Assembly: GCA_963989245.1 (NCBI GenBank)
Contig: OZ022346.1
Location: 56,714,309 to 56,778,308 of the forward strand
Direction: 5' to 3'
DNA length: 64,000 nt
Origin: Nansenia antarctica
Taxonomy: Eukaryota > Chordata > Actinopteri > Argentiniformes > Microstomatidae
Position numbers and translations under genes: made by a program. The stretch's first letter is position 1. Every line of letters begins with the position of its first letter. Positions 32,001 through 42,466 of the stretch are shown piece by piece. The notes under the pieces were generated by a model. That model was given only the letters and a program-made list of their open reading frames with translations. It did not search any database and had not been told where the DNA came from.

Positions 32001-32484
32001 AAGTCCATAAACAGGAAATGGTGAAGTGATTTCTATGATGAGATATATATTCTTCCTACCCATAGGTCAATGTGACCCTGAAACACCTGGACCTCTCATG
32101 GAATGGCTTTGGGAACGAGGGGGCGTTGGCCATGGGCGAGGCCCTCAAATACAACAACACCCTGGTGCACCTTGACCTCAACAACAACCGCATCACCAAC
32201 GAGGGAGTGGACATGCTGTGTAGGGGGCTGGAGGCCAATGACACGCTCCGCGTCCTACTGGTAGGTGGTCATAATGGTTCCCCCAATTATGTAGACATAT
32301 TTTGGTTCCCCCAATGGGTTCCCCCCTCAATAAAGTTGAGTCAAATCTAATCTTATCTAATCTAATCTCATGTTTTGTGTCCGTGCAGCTGGCGTATAAC
32401 TCTGTGACAGTGGAGGGGGCTCTGGCTCTCATCAGCGTGGTGAAGAACACCCCTAAAACTGCCCTGGAGGAGATCAACATATCT
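29018..32484 (+). CDS. lrrc74a: Leucine-rich repeat protein LRRC74A-like, eight exons
   Basis: Exons: 29018-29168, 29609-29787, 30998-31091, 31179-31228, 31353-31434, 31751-31836, 32066-32260, 32389-32484. All have AG/GT borders and matching phases. Exon 1 is acidic with a 42-bp tandem repeat (LEDDESLSPTEPPD twice). Exon 2 has the family signature INHHGLGPLGGKALAIAL. Later exons give ribonuclease-inhibitor-type LRRs: LDLSHNKFCARGG, LDLSWNHLRMKGA, LDLSWNGFGNEGA, LDLNNNRITNEGV. Compared with the family as I recall it, one LRR exon seems absent between exons 2 and 3, and the C-terminal part after INIS is missing; a Harbinger element lies downstream. Neighbouring angel1 in divergent orientation supports the identity. 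The function is unknown; it is likely a protein-binding LRR protein. Confidence 0.85.
29250..29500. mobile_element. retroelement-like fragment and ATGAATG repeats in lrrc74a intron 1
   Basis: CAAGTTTCAAGTTTTATTGT starts a fish retroelement-like piece in minus orientation. From 29425 to 29490 there are GAATGAATGGATGG-type repeats. Confidence 0.45.
29788..30474 (+). repeat. minisatellite of 5' splice sites, 20 units of 32/37 bp
   Basis: The array begins exactly at the donor of lrrc74a exon 2. Each unit starts GTAAGTCTGGAGGGGGTAGT, preceded by TAGTG, so every unit repeats a G|GTAAGT donor consensus. Units are 32 bp, or 37 bp when they contain GACCTGG or GGCCTGG. I count 20 copies of GTAAGTCTGG. 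It ends at GATATAGTGAG. Confidence 0.97.
30475..30997. other. rest of lrrc74a intron 2, no exon seen
   Basis: I searched all plus frames for the expected missing LRR exon and found none. It contains a short CA run and AT-rich sequence. Confidence 0.5.
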
Positions 32485-32878
32485 GTGAGTTCTGTCCTTC
32501 CCTCCCTGACATGTTCTGGAGGGATCTCTGAACTAATCAGTCAAGTTATGTTGAAATCTAACTTACTTTAAACATGGGCCTTTTGACCTCTGACCTTCCA
32601 TCCAACTACTTACCTACCGTACTGCAGTATGTGTGTTACAATAACAATGGGGTTCATTGACAAAGGTCAGCTCTCAAAAACAAGACAAAAAAGCTATAAA
32701 ATGGGGGAAATATTACTTTAAATAAACAAAATGATCTGCCAAAAGGAAACTGCCAAGATACACTTAAGATTTCACTTGCCAAGATTATATTCTTAAAACA
32801 AGTAAAAAATAAATAAATCTTAAAACGAGTGCAGTCAGACCACAAACAAGCATATAATGCCTTCATTTAAGATATATA
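32485..32878. other. lrrc74a 3' intron/flank
   Basis: No further LRR exon seen. At 32700-32840 there is a diverged repeat-like stretch (TTAAAACAAGTAAAAAATAA). Confidence 0.4.
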
Positions 32879-33146
32879 GGGCCGGTTTCGGAGACAAGGC
32901 TTAAGCCTAGTCCCAGACTAAAATGCTGTTTGAGCTGGCTTAACTGAAATTCACTTGCACAGACGTAGCTTAAAATAGTCGTGGATTAAGCCTGTTCTGG
33001 ATTAAACAAAGCCGATTGCAAAATTGAAGATTAGAGCTACTCCAGGACTAAATTGGACTGAATTGAAGCTTAAACTAATCTGCCAAGGAGGCAGGTTTAA
33101 CTCCCGCTTAGTAGGCTAGGCTACTGTTTGTGAAACTGAGCTTGGA

Positions 33147-34194
33147 TTGTTTGGGAGCATGGACTATTTGGAATATCTAAATGAGGACCAACATGCACGA
33201 CAAAGGCCAGCCAGACGAATACTGCTGGATAGGAGTGATCCATTGAATCAGTTTGATGAAATAACTTTTCGAGACCGCTTTCGTATGTACAAGGAAAATG
33301 CATTGGAGATAATTACTTTGCTTGAGCCTAGACTTTCCTCTCTGTCTCAAAGAGGAGGGCCTGTGTCCAATCAACTGCAAGTTCTGATCACTTTGAGGTT
33401 CTTGGCATGTGGAATCTTTCATCGTGAAACTGGTGATTTGTGTGGTGTCAGTGAACCAACTGTATGTAGAATAGTTCACAAAGTCTGCAGTGCCATTTGT
33501 GAACTGAGGAGTCTTTACATCAAGTTCCCTGATGCTGCTGGGCAAGCCAACTATAAAGTGCAATTCTATGAATATGGGCACTTCCCAGGAGTGATTGGCT
33601 GTATAGACGGATGTCATGTTCCCATCAAGTGTCCATCAACTCCTGATGCAGAGGAATACAGGAATCGTAAGAACTGGTTTTCAATCAATGTTCAGGGTGT
33701 ATGCACTCCTAATTTGGAGTTTTCAAACATTGTTGCCCGTTGGAAAGGTGCAACCCATGATTCAAGGATTTTTCTCAACTCTTCATTGTGTGCACAATTT
33801 GAGAGAGGACAACATAGTGGACTACTTACTACTTGGTGATAGTGGATATGGTCAGAGTAACTATTTATTCACACCACATCTAAATCCCACAACAGCTGAG
33901 CAGCAAAGGTACAACAGAGCTCATATCCGTACTAGAGGGATGGTCGAGCGTATGTTTGGAGTATGGAAAAGTCGATTCCAGTGCTTACGAAATACGCTTC
34001 GTTTCAAGCCAAGAAGATGCTGCAAAGTGATCATTGCTACAGCTGTGCTGCACAACTACCTGAAGCAGCATGGCTGTCCTGATCTGCCAATGGAAGATCA
34101 GGATGATGCAGATGTGCCCATGGCAGAGGCAGCCAATGACCAGCGAGGACTTGCACACAGAGCTGCTTTCACAGTGCAGCACTTCAGCATTTAA
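33147..34194 (+). pseudogene. HARBI1-like Harbinger transposase, one frameshift
   Basis: The first part (33147 to about 33820) shows CGVSEPTVCRIVHKVC (HTH), GVIGCIDGCHVPIK (first Asp), RNRKNWFSINVQGVC and ATHDSRIF. The second part, in the next frame, shows LLLGDSGYG (second Asp), NRAHIRTRGMVERMFGVWK (Glu) and VLHNYLKQHG. All DDE residues are present. A single-base change near 33815-33830 breaks the frame, so the gene was lost recently. A start at 33159 (MDYLEYL) is also possible. Confidence 0.88.
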
Positions 34195-34344
34195 ATATGG
34201 AATGTATTCATTATGGTATAGTTTTGCTTGCATACTGTTTCTGTACAAAATTACAATAATGTAAAGCAAAATTAAACGAGTGAACCAAGGCTGGTTAAAA
34301 TGTAGTTTGTGATGATTAATACTCACTCACACTCACATGCCAAA

Positions 34345-34560
34345 TGACAATACATTTATTTTTATTTTTCACAATTCTTCATATTCACCATGGTATGCAG
34401 AATTCTTTTTTGGAGCATAGCCCTCTGTCCCAATTTCATATCCTGTTCAACCTCTAGAATTCTCATTTTTATTTCATGTTCTTCTTTTAAATATGCAATT
34501 TATGCTCATGAAATTCTCTGGCTAACTTTTCATGCATAGTTATCTTTTTTGGTCTCTGTT
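34345..34560 (-). pseudogene. Harbinger helper (Myb/SANT-like) C-terminal remnant
   Basis: On the minus strand a frame reads REFHEHKLHI (stop) KEEHEIKMRILEVEQDMKLG, a coiled-coil-like end typical of the second Harbinger protein. No Myb/SANT part is visible. It is convergent with the transposase. Confidence 0.45.
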
Positions 34561-34689
34561 GATGGTAGCAGCTTCATCTCCCAGGGGTGCCATAGCAGAT
34601 GTGGAGGGTTCAGGCTCGTTGTGAACTGGCTCTTGATTGGTTTCCTCTGGAAAAAAAGACCACTGTTAGAGAGAGAGAGAGAAATCGGA

Positions 34690-35168
34690 CCTTGATGGTC
34701 TTTTAATGGCCACACACGGCAGTTTTGCACTCTGATCACACACATGCAAGTTTTTTAGGTGAACACACACACAAACACAAGCACATGCACTATCTTCGGC
34801 GGGTCGCCAGGTGGAAATTGTCCTCTGCCTTTGTAACCCATCCAGGCTGCCATTCCTCCACTGGCAGCCAGGGGCAGCGGTCGCCCTTTTGGCGCGGCTT
34901 GAACCGACGCCCGGCGCCCCGGGGACCAAGTAGCGTTCTTCACCATCGTGGTCAGGGACGGGTGTTCACTTTGGCATGTCTTTCCATGTGGGGTGAAGGA
35001 GACCCCTAGTGGACATGGGGGGAACATGCCAACCCCAAGCCACATATATGTGCCACGGCAACCAGGCTTTCACCCTTTTTGGACTCCCATCCAGGTTACT
35101 AACCAGGCCCAGCCCTGCTTAGCTTCTGAGATCTGACGAGATCAGGCTTGACAAGGTGGTACGGCCGC
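34690..35168 (-). repeat. composite repeat with 5S rRNA-like head
   Basis: On the minus strand it starts with a 5S-like head, then runs through unassigned GC-rich sequence to a short CA/TG run near 34755. It could be a 5S-derived SINE, but I see no recognised tail. Confidence 0.5.
35088..35168 (-). pseudogene. 5S rRNA-like fragment (5' two thirds)
   Basis: The minus strand reads GCGGCCGTACCACCTTGTCA, then GATCTCAGAAGCTAAGCAGG and TGGTTAGTAACCTGGATGGG. It matches 5S rRNA up to about base 85, including most of the internal promoter, then diverges. Confidence 0.8.
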
Positions 35169-35186
35169 ACAAACTCAAATAAACTA

Positions 35187-35300
35187 ATGGACTCTTACTA
35201 CAGTACTCTACCTGAGGTCCTAATGCACTCTGGGACATGGACTCTTACTACAGTACTCTACCTGAGGTCCTAATGCACTCTGGCATATGGACTCTTACGA
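35187..35300. repeat. 50-bp tandem repeat, 2.2 copies
   Basis: ATGGACTCTTACTACAGTAC starts at 35187 and 35237; a partial third copy at 35287 merges with the integrase fragment. Confidence 0.9.
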
Positions 35301-35565
35301 CAAACTGAAGCCGTACGGAATAGGGATCAATGGTTGCATCGATGGCTATAGTCGTTATGTGGTATGGATGGAAGCGTACACAACAAACAACGATCCAAAA
35401 GTCATAGCTGGATATTATATTCAAAGCATTGAAGGTGTTGGAGGATGTCCAGAGAGGCTGCGAGCTGATAGGGGCACAGAAAACGGACATGTGGAGAACA
35501 TGCAGGTCTTTTTGAGAAGAAACCACCAAGATGTTTTTGCCAGAGAGAAAAGTTGTGTATGTTGA
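35287..35565 (+). pseudogene. integrase/DDE-like transposase fragment
   Basis: A 92-codon frame reads KPYGIGINGCIDGYSRYVVW, then RLRADRGTENGHVENMQVFL. That is a D...D pattern of an rve-like integrase core found in many fish transposon-derived proteins. It ends with VFAREKSCVC at the edge of a duplicated block. Catalytic Glu not seen, so it is a fragment. Confidence 0.65.
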
Positions 35566-36068
35566 TGCCTTGTCTGTCATGTCGAAGAGGACCACAGTGG
35601 AAATAGGTCTCTGACTTGTCTGTGTTTTATCCTCGTTAGTTATTGAGTGTCACGCTGTGATTTTATATATGTGTATTATGTCTTTTTTTAACACACAAAT
35701 TAACATTCATTAGTAGTAGGACACAGATACATTTTACCATTACAAGACCCAATGAATAAACTGGTCATTTGATGTAAACGCAGTGACAAAAGACTACCGA
35801 CAGAGGGCGACGTTGACCTAGCTACATCTCATTTTAATGTCGGTGAATTTCAGCTGTCCCTTTTGTCAAGAATACCTGCGGAGCTGTCTTTTTCAACATA
35901 ATAATCACGGTAAGGAGCCAAGCCGAAATGTATAGGCCTATGTTTAAGCCATACTGCAAAAATATGACTACCTCTAATTTTTGGAATGAAGTTTTAATGT
36001 TAAAACCCACAATCGAATTATGTGAACAGGTGGTGTTAATCAGCTGGCTTTCTCAACAGAACGTTTCT
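35560..36068. repeat. duplicated block, copy A (uninterrupted)
   Basis: From TGTTGATGCCTTGTCTGTCA to CAACAGAACGTTTCT it matches 40981-41401 plus 45939-46019 almost base for base. It shows the empty site of the gypsy insertion (TTTTTGGAATGAAGTT). Confidence 0.95.
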
Positions 36069-36531
36069 AATACTCTCGCCATGTCGGTTTCTGCAATGTT
36101 GTGTGCCGCCTTTAGTTAGCCTATGACTTCCATTCAAACATTTCAATCTCATTTTGATATCTGCCACTTTTTAATATTCAGTAGGCTAAACCTGTTGTTG
36201 AACTTGAACCTGACTACCAACAGACAACGGTTCAGCCCATTGAATGTTTGGTCAATTCCGTCCATCGAATACTTGTTTGATGCTTCATTTCCCCCTGAAG
36301 TCGTCGTATTTGTAAACATGATATGTTTATCTCTGAATGCATTTATCACAGGAGAATGTCGTGTTATTGTGTGAATTTTTATTCAGATTTTTCTGTCAAC
36401 ATTCCATTTACAAATGTAAGATGAGCACATGCTAAAACAATTTTTATTTTATTTGAATAAAGCATGATTTAAAAAACAAAACAAATATAAAACAACGTTC
36501 ATGTTAAAAACGAAAAGTGCATGTTGAGTAT

Positions 36532-36885
36532 ACACATTACATTTGACCACTTTTGGTGTCGAACCAAATAGTGTCCATGCGTCCGGGGGGTATTCCATCA
36601 ACGTCGCTAAATGAAAATCCAGGCTTATTTTTGATAACTCTCGCGAGATTTATCAGAATATGCCTGGATATTTTTAAGAACTCTCGTGAGACCTGTCAGA
36701 ATAAACCCGGATTTTCCTTTAGTGATGTTGATGGAACACCCCGGGTGATGCACGTGTAGGATGCAGCTGGATATACTTGAATAACAACAACAGCAGGAGG
36801 ACAGTTGAACACAGAGAAGTTAGTCTGGCCATTGGTTCACATTGTTGTTTATGGTGTTTCACTTTTACTCCGCTATTTCAGCATC
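36532..36885 (+). promoter_or_regulatory. aurkb promoter/5' UTR region with MITE insertion
   Basis: The sequence directly upstream of the aurkb ATG. Parts are repeated at 48262-48433. A foldback MITE lies at about 36587-36742. No TATA box is evident. Confidence 0.6.
36587..36742. mobile_element. foldback MITE (GGGGTRTTCCATCAAC ends)
   Basis: GGGGTATTCCATCAACGTCG at the left mirrors GATGTTGATGGAACACCCC at the right. The paralogous copy at 48262-48433 lacks exactly this segment (GTCCGGGTGATGC), so it is a clean insertion with a 2-3 bp G duplication. Confidence 0.9.
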
Positions 36886-39800
36886 ATGCAGGTAAGAATT
36901 GTATTTGATTAGATACACATTTTGCAGCATTTAGTGATCTCCGGTAAAGTGCCATTCGTGTAGTTAACTTAGCTAGCAGAGAATGAATGGCTGGCTACGC
37001 TGGAGAATCATCCTGTATTTGGACTGATCTGATCTCCTCGGGCTATGAAGTTTTTTTTTTTGAATTAATTTGTCTTTTTCTTTTCGCAGAATAAAGAGAA
37101 TAGCGATCCTGAAGTGCTCCTAAGACCGGTAAGGGTTTCACCTCCACCGATATGTGTCAACAACTATAACAACTGACATAATGTAGCTTAGCTACTTCTT
37201 ATTCCATTTCACATTTTAATGACTATCCAACATTCATTACTGGGCTTGCTTTCTCCTACTTCAGCATTGGCACCATTGGTTTCCTATGCTACTTTTTGAA
37301 ACGCACCGTCTCTTTCATGTTATAAGCTTTGACACCTCAGTTCAGCTTTAACATGTGTAAACTGAGTCTGACTCCATTAAAATAACTTTCTTTCAGATGT
37401 TTTTATAGTGTTCAGACATTTTAAACTCTAAGCATTTGAGGTCTATTAGGTGTAATAATTAACATGTTTCTATGAGATGTCATTGGTTTCCTATGTTTCC
37501 TGAATTTACAGTGGTTCTCCCAACATTTGGCTGCACCCTTCGGCCAGCCTCAGCCATTGTGAGGCCGTGATTGACAACATGGTCCACAATTGCCCTAATT
37601 TCATCAGGAATCTGCCTATGTACTTGGCCTCTTCTTCCTCTTCCCCTGTTTTGTCCCCTCACCCTTCCTCCCCGCATCCTCGCCCCTCTTCCACGATGCT
37701 GACCTTCTATTTCTGTGTCACAGTATTGTCAAAATGGTACACACTATGTCCTGCTCGGTTCATATATGCTTGCCAATTGAGGGTTCATGGGACTCAGCTC
37801 TGAGTGACTGTGGAGAAGTGGCTTATCATTGGTTACAATCAATGCTTCACACTCCTCCTCATCAGTGAAAGCTGAGAGAAATAGTTTTTTCAGGAAAAAA
37901 TGATAAAGAAATGTATAGAATTTGCTTGACAGATTTTGACAACTTGTTCAACATTTTTGGATGTAATGACTCAAGCAATGAAATGAGGACTATTAGTTTT
38001 ATAGGGAATGACTATTAAGCATCCAAAAGTATAGTTCATTTTGACTGACATGACATAAGCAAATGATAATGTTATAAAACAGCAGAGAATTGTATGACAG
38101 CAATTGATGCATGTCCAAAAGCATTTGCAATTTGTTTGAAGGAATGAGAAACTGCTACTATGATGTGCACAAATGACTAAATGTTGTGGAGGTTGAACTA
38201 ACAGTTATGAGAATTTCAATTCTGATCAGAGAAATGCACCAAAGCAATTGAGAAAAACTGTAAATGTTTACATTTTTTAGTTAGTAATTACAAAGGTTCC
38301 ATCTCACAAAACATAATGCAATGTAAAAACTTTGACCCTCAATATCTCTGAACTACCCTAAACGGAGATAGAACCTTATCATTCTGAGCTCACGAAATGT
38401 CTTTCCTCAACACCATGCCTCCTCCAAAAATGTTATATATAAGATGGTCCCAGTGGAGGAACCTCTGATCTTCTATGATGATGTTGGAGAAGGTGAGAGG
38501 ATTTGGGATTTACACAGCCCTGTCATTTCTTAAGCCAAGACGATGCAACAGCTGAGATGAAACTGCCTAGTTTCGAAACTGCACTGATCTAAACCGTATA
38601 AGATGATGAAACTAAAATGATCGTGCTATCTCCCTATTGCTAATTCCCTCACTGTAACAGCACATGTTAGCCAAGCTAACACCATTTTGCTAAATTCAGC
38701 CACTTCATTAGGCACTCCACTAATATACATGTTTATTCATTCCTAAATAGCCATATGTGTTTAATTTGCTCTGGAAAAACCCAATCACAGATTTTAGATA
38801 ATTTTGCAATGTGAGTCTGGAAAATAAGTCGTAAATAAGTGCAGATTTCACCCCCCCAAAAATCTAAATTCTGAGTAATCTATTGGTTTTCTTCTCTATC
38901 CAATCAGTCGAATTGTAACGTTTGTAACAGGATGTTGTATATGCAGTTGAGTTACCATGGCTGGCATTATGGCCTGATTATGGCCTCAGTAAGTTTGGGC
39001 CAGTTTTGGGAACGAGGCACATGAGGTTTGACATGTCTTTAATTTGATTAAAAATGTATTGTTCAAAGCTGACCAGAAGTGATCTAACATCTGCAAATGG
39101 CCTTTTGTTTTCAGTACATGGAGGAGTTGGCGGATGCGCTGATGTACTGCCATGAGAGGAAGGTGGTCCATCGTGACATCAAACCAGAGAACCTCCTGCT
39201 CGGCTTCCGCGGAGAGCTGAACATCGCTGACTTCGGTTGGTCCGTCCACGCACCGTCCCTGAGGTGAGAGGTCACTGAAACCCATTCCAGCCGCAAACTG
39301 GACTGAGTCGATGTGTGCTGTGCAGTCAAGGTCTTGGCCACGGCTGGCTAGCTTACGCTCTCAGTCACTCACTGCAAATCTAACACCCCCCCCCCCCCCC
39401 CCCCTTAATGTTTTGAGTTAAGGTGTATTTCTATTATGTGGAGACAGTGGTGCTTTGTAGACAACTGTATGTTACCCCCCCCCCCCCCTCTAGACGCCAT
39501 ACGATGTGTGGAACACTGGACTACCTTCCCCCAGAGATGATTGAGGGGCGCACCCATGACGAAAAGGTGGACCTGTGGTGCATAGGGGTACTCTGCTACG
39601 AGTGTTTGGTTGGAAAACCCCCGTTTGAAACTGCCAGCGGATCTGACACGTACGAGAGGATCACAAAGGTTCACATATTTTGGAGGGAGACGGATTGAAA
39701 AGAATGTATTTTTGTCATTTAGAAACATTTGCTGACAAGTTGAGAATGAAAGCGTTATTTTACATCTCCCTTGCAATGGATATAGATATGCAACCAAGGC

Positions 39801-40021
39801 TGTTGTAGATAGTGAGACTGACTGATTACTGATTCCCTGGGTTGTAGGTGGACTTGCAGTTCCCCAAGGTGGTGTCTGATGGGGCGCGGGACCTGATCTC
39901 AAAGCTCCTCCGCTACAGCCCGGCCATGCGTCTGCCCCTGCAGAGTGTGATTGACCACCCATGGGTGCGAGCCAACTCACGGCGGGTCCTACCCCCAGTC
40001 TGCACTGCCAAGAAACCCTAA
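36886..40021 (+). CDS. aurkb: Aurora kinase B, exons 1-2 and last three exons; N-lobe exons missing
   Basis: Exons seen: 36886-36891 (Met-Gln), 37090-37128 (NKENSDPEVLLRP), 39115-39263, 39494-39668, 39848-40021. The start MQNKEN is typical of fish Aurora B. Exon 3 here has YMEELADALMYCHERKVVHR and ends in the activation segment (IADFGWSVHAPSLR), with HRD and DFG intact. The next exon has TMCGTLDYLPPEMIEG with the T-loop Thr. The last has HPWVRANSRRVLPPV. Nothing in the 2-kb intron between 37128 and 39115 encodes the glycine loop, the VAIK Lys or helix C, and a Tc1-like scrap sits there. Phases still join (0 to 0), giving 180 residues instead of ~320-344. Such a product could not bind ATP normally. 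It may be a pseudogene or partial duplicate; or exons are lost in assembly. Confidence 0.85.
37480..37690 (-). pseudogene. Tc1/mariner-like HTH fragment
   Basis: On the minus strand IVDHVVNHGLTMAEAGRRVQ, followed by PNVGRTTV, resembles the N-terminal helix-turn-helix of a Tc1/IS630-like transposase, preceded by an Arg/Gly-rich stretch. No catalytic domain is found. It lies in the intron where the missing aurkb exons are expected. Confidence 0.55.
37700..39110. other. aurkb intron, no exon seen
   Basis: AT-rich. CATTGGTTTCCTATG occurs twice nearby (37276 and 37481). I looked for kinase N-lobe coding sequence on plus and found none. Confidence 0.5.
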
Positions 40022-40980
40022 AGACAAGCACCCTGCCTTCGTCCCCGGGTGGGTGAAGGACTCATCTGGAGGGACTAACTGCCAGTTTTCACTGCCGTTT
40101 TTCTTCTTCTTCTTCTTTTTTTGTTGTTGTTTGTTTTACCCTGTTGGTCTACTACAGCTGTACAGTTTGTTGTCTTGTCTACATGTGTGGTGTCTGTCTT
40201 TGTCAATGTTTAGCAATTACGTTGTGGGATTTTTTGTGTTTTTATCCCTCCAAGGTTTTAATATATACGATTTCTGTCCAACTTGAAAACTCGAACTTGA
40301 AAGTAATAGTCAAAACGCTGCCTCGAGCAAACCAAAGTGCGTGAAGGGAAGCTTCTCTTTTACATTGCATTTCTATTAAATATATTTTCAAACTCTTGAT
40401 TCTTGCCTATGATTTTACTTAGCACACACACTTTTTGTGATAAAAGAAAATGTTACTCTATAACAACCACTGAAAGTTACAATACAACAATTAAATGACA
40501 AATACACAATTCCTACTCACACCCCTACTTATTTGCAATATAATTTATGTTTGTTCTGTGTAAATCTGGAATGTAAATAATTGCTTAACAATAACATGAG
40601 TCTCTAAATGTTAAATGCAAATAGCATGTGACATGAAGCATTTAAGCTATTGAGAAGATGGAAAAACTCAGTTGTAGTGATATCGATGTCCGCGTCCTCC
40701 AAAGTGTCACTTTATATCCTGCCAGATATCAGTGATATTACATGGTATTTCACTTTCTCCATACTCTAAATATACATTCATCAAATATGTATTTGACCAC
40801 GCTGTTGGATGTATGAATTGGCACAAAGACTGTGGCCCTGTGGGAGTAACAAGGTCTCTGTTGACACGCCTGGAGCAGTAGAGACCTTCCATGGGAGGGC
40901 CTGTCTTTGTTTTGTGAATGCCTTGTTTAAAAGTGCTTCATAATGTTTGGTTGTTTTGATTGTTGCCACTGTTGGCTATA
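40022..40980. other. aurkb 3' UTR and flank
   Basis: An ATTAAA at about 40375 may be the polyadenylation signal. At 40700-40970 two short overlapping minus-strand frames exist (e.g. MATIKTTKHYEALLNKAFTK), but I recognise no family. Confidence 0.4.
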
Positions 40981-41401
40981 TGTTGATGCCTTGTCTGTCA
41001 TGTCGAAGAGGACCACAGTGGAAATAGGTCTCTGACTTGTCGGTGTTTTATCCTCGTTAGTTATTGAGTGTCACGCTGTGATTTTATATATGTGTATTAT
41101 GTCTTTTTTTAACACACAAATTAACATTAGTAGGACACAGATACAATTTACCATTACAAGACCCAATGAATAAACTGGTCATTTGATGTAAACGCAGTGA
41201 CAAAAGACTACCGACAGAGGGCGACGTTGACCTAGCTACATCTCATTTTAATGTCGGTGAATTTCAGCTGTCCCTTTTGTCAAGAATACCTGCGGAGCTG
41301 TCTTTTTCAACATAATAATCACGGTAAGGAGCCAAACCGAAAAGTATAGGCCTATGTTTAAGCCATACTGCAAAAATATGACTACCTCTAATTTTTGGAA
41401 T

Positions 41402-41637
41402 TGTAGTGACTACATTATGGGTTCATGTTCTCCTCTTACTGTTGGTTGTGTAGTGGGAGGGAACCAGTTCTGGCACTAGGGGCAGAGGGGAGGATTATTA
41501 ACGTTGCAACTTCCTGTTTAGACACAACAGTTTTGGTGATCTATTTTCTGGTCCTGTACTGAGAGTACAAGTTGTTATTTTGATTAAACAGTTATCATTA
41601 CGTTGCCTACGTCTTTCCTTTTTCCTCCGGCACTACA
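41402..41637 (+). repeat. gypsy 5' LTR
   Basis: TGTAGTGACTAC...GGCACTACA. It starts and ends with a short inverted repeat (TGTAGTG/CACTACA). Confidence 0.96.
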
Positions 41638-41638
41638 C

Positions 41639-41655
41639 TGGTGACCCCGACGTGG
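41639..41655 (+). promoter_or_regulatory. primer binding site, tRNA-Trp type
   Basis: TGGTGACCCCGACGTGG, one base after the LTR, matches the complement of the tRNA-Trp 3' end over 16 bases. Confidence 0.85.
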
Positions 41656-41713
41656 ATTTTTGTTAACGTAATTGTGTACAAAAACCAGCGAACGAACATT
41701 ACAATCCTGCAAA

Positions 41714-42466
41714 ATGTCCGGGCGAGGAAGACGTTCAAACCAGCGGCAGCCATCACCATCCCCTGTCAGGGTAACGCGTGGTGCGCACACTCCCACTCTC
41801 AAGCTACCAGAGTTCTGGGACTCAACGCCTGCTGCATGGTTTGCTATTGTAGAGGCACATTTCAACAAAAGTGACATCGATGACGACGACGACCGGTACA
41901 ACCATGCTGTGGCAATGTTGGGCAGCTCCACCGCAGCTCGAGTGGTAGGTTTTTTGTCTGCTCCCCCGACGACGAACAAATATGAGCGCCTCAAGGCCCT
42001 GCTTCTAGAGACATTTGAACTGTCCACTGCGGAGAGGGTGCGTCGCCTATTTGCCATGTCGGACTTGGGTGACGAGAGGCCTTCTGCGCGCATGGAGAGG
42101 ATGCTAAACCTGCTCGGTACAGAAGACCCCATGATCCTCTTCACAGAGCTGTTCATGCGCACATTGCCAGCTCAAGTTAGGATGGCGCTGGCCAACACCG
42201 CCATCATGGAGCCCCGCGCCCTGGCCAGGGAGGCGGACCGGTTCGTCTTGGCCATGCCTCAACGGTCCCCCGACCTGCTCGCTCCCGTGGCCGCCCCGCC
42301 ACCCGACCGTCGCAGGAGAGCGAAGGATGACGCCAGACCTTCTGGCCAGCAGGGTAACGCTGCGGGCCATTGTTTCTACCACGCCACTTTTGGCGCCAAG
42401 GCCAAACGGTGCCGCTCACCCTGCACCTTCGGACCGACGGGAAACGGCGGGGCCGGCACTCAGTAG
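41714..42466 (+). CDS. gypsy Gag (CHCC type)
   Basis: I choose the ATG at 41714 (AAAATGTCC), giving MSGRGRRSNQRQ and 250 residues; the frame is open upstream without an ATG. After a basic N-terminus comes a capsid-like part (KLPEFWDSTPAAWFAIVEAH, YERLKALLLETFELSTAER). The C-terminus has C-x2-H-x9-C-x3-C (CFYHATFGAKAKRCRSPC), the unusual CHCC motif of CsRn1 elements, instead of a CCHC knuckle. It ends at TAG 42464 within the start of the pol frame. Confidence 0.92.
   Translation: MSGRGRRSNQRQPSPSPVRVTRGAHTPTLKLPEFWDSTPAAWFAIVEAHFNKSDIDDDDDRYNHAVAMLGSSTAARVVGFLSAPPTTNKYERLKALLLETFELSTAERVRRLFAMSDLGDERPSARMERMLNLLGTEDPMILFTELFMRTLPAQVRMALANTAIMEPRALAREADRFVLAMPQRSPDLLAPVAAPPPDRRRRAKDDARPSGQQGNAAGHCFYHATFGAKAKRCRSPCTFGPTGNGGAGTQ

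Larger units (their letters stand above)
32879..34660 (+). mobile_element. PIF/Harbinger transposon
   Basis: The left end GGGCCGGTTTCGGAGACAAG begins a region that recalls fish Harbinger ends. The interior carries a HARBI1-like transposase on plus and a helper-like ORF remnant on minus, facing each other. I could not define the right TIR; a GA run at 34672-34683 follows. Confidence 0.75.

Noticed and set aside
40707..40969. Minus-strand coding exon downstream of aurkb
   Set aside because: Short overlapping frames without splice borders or recognisable motifs.
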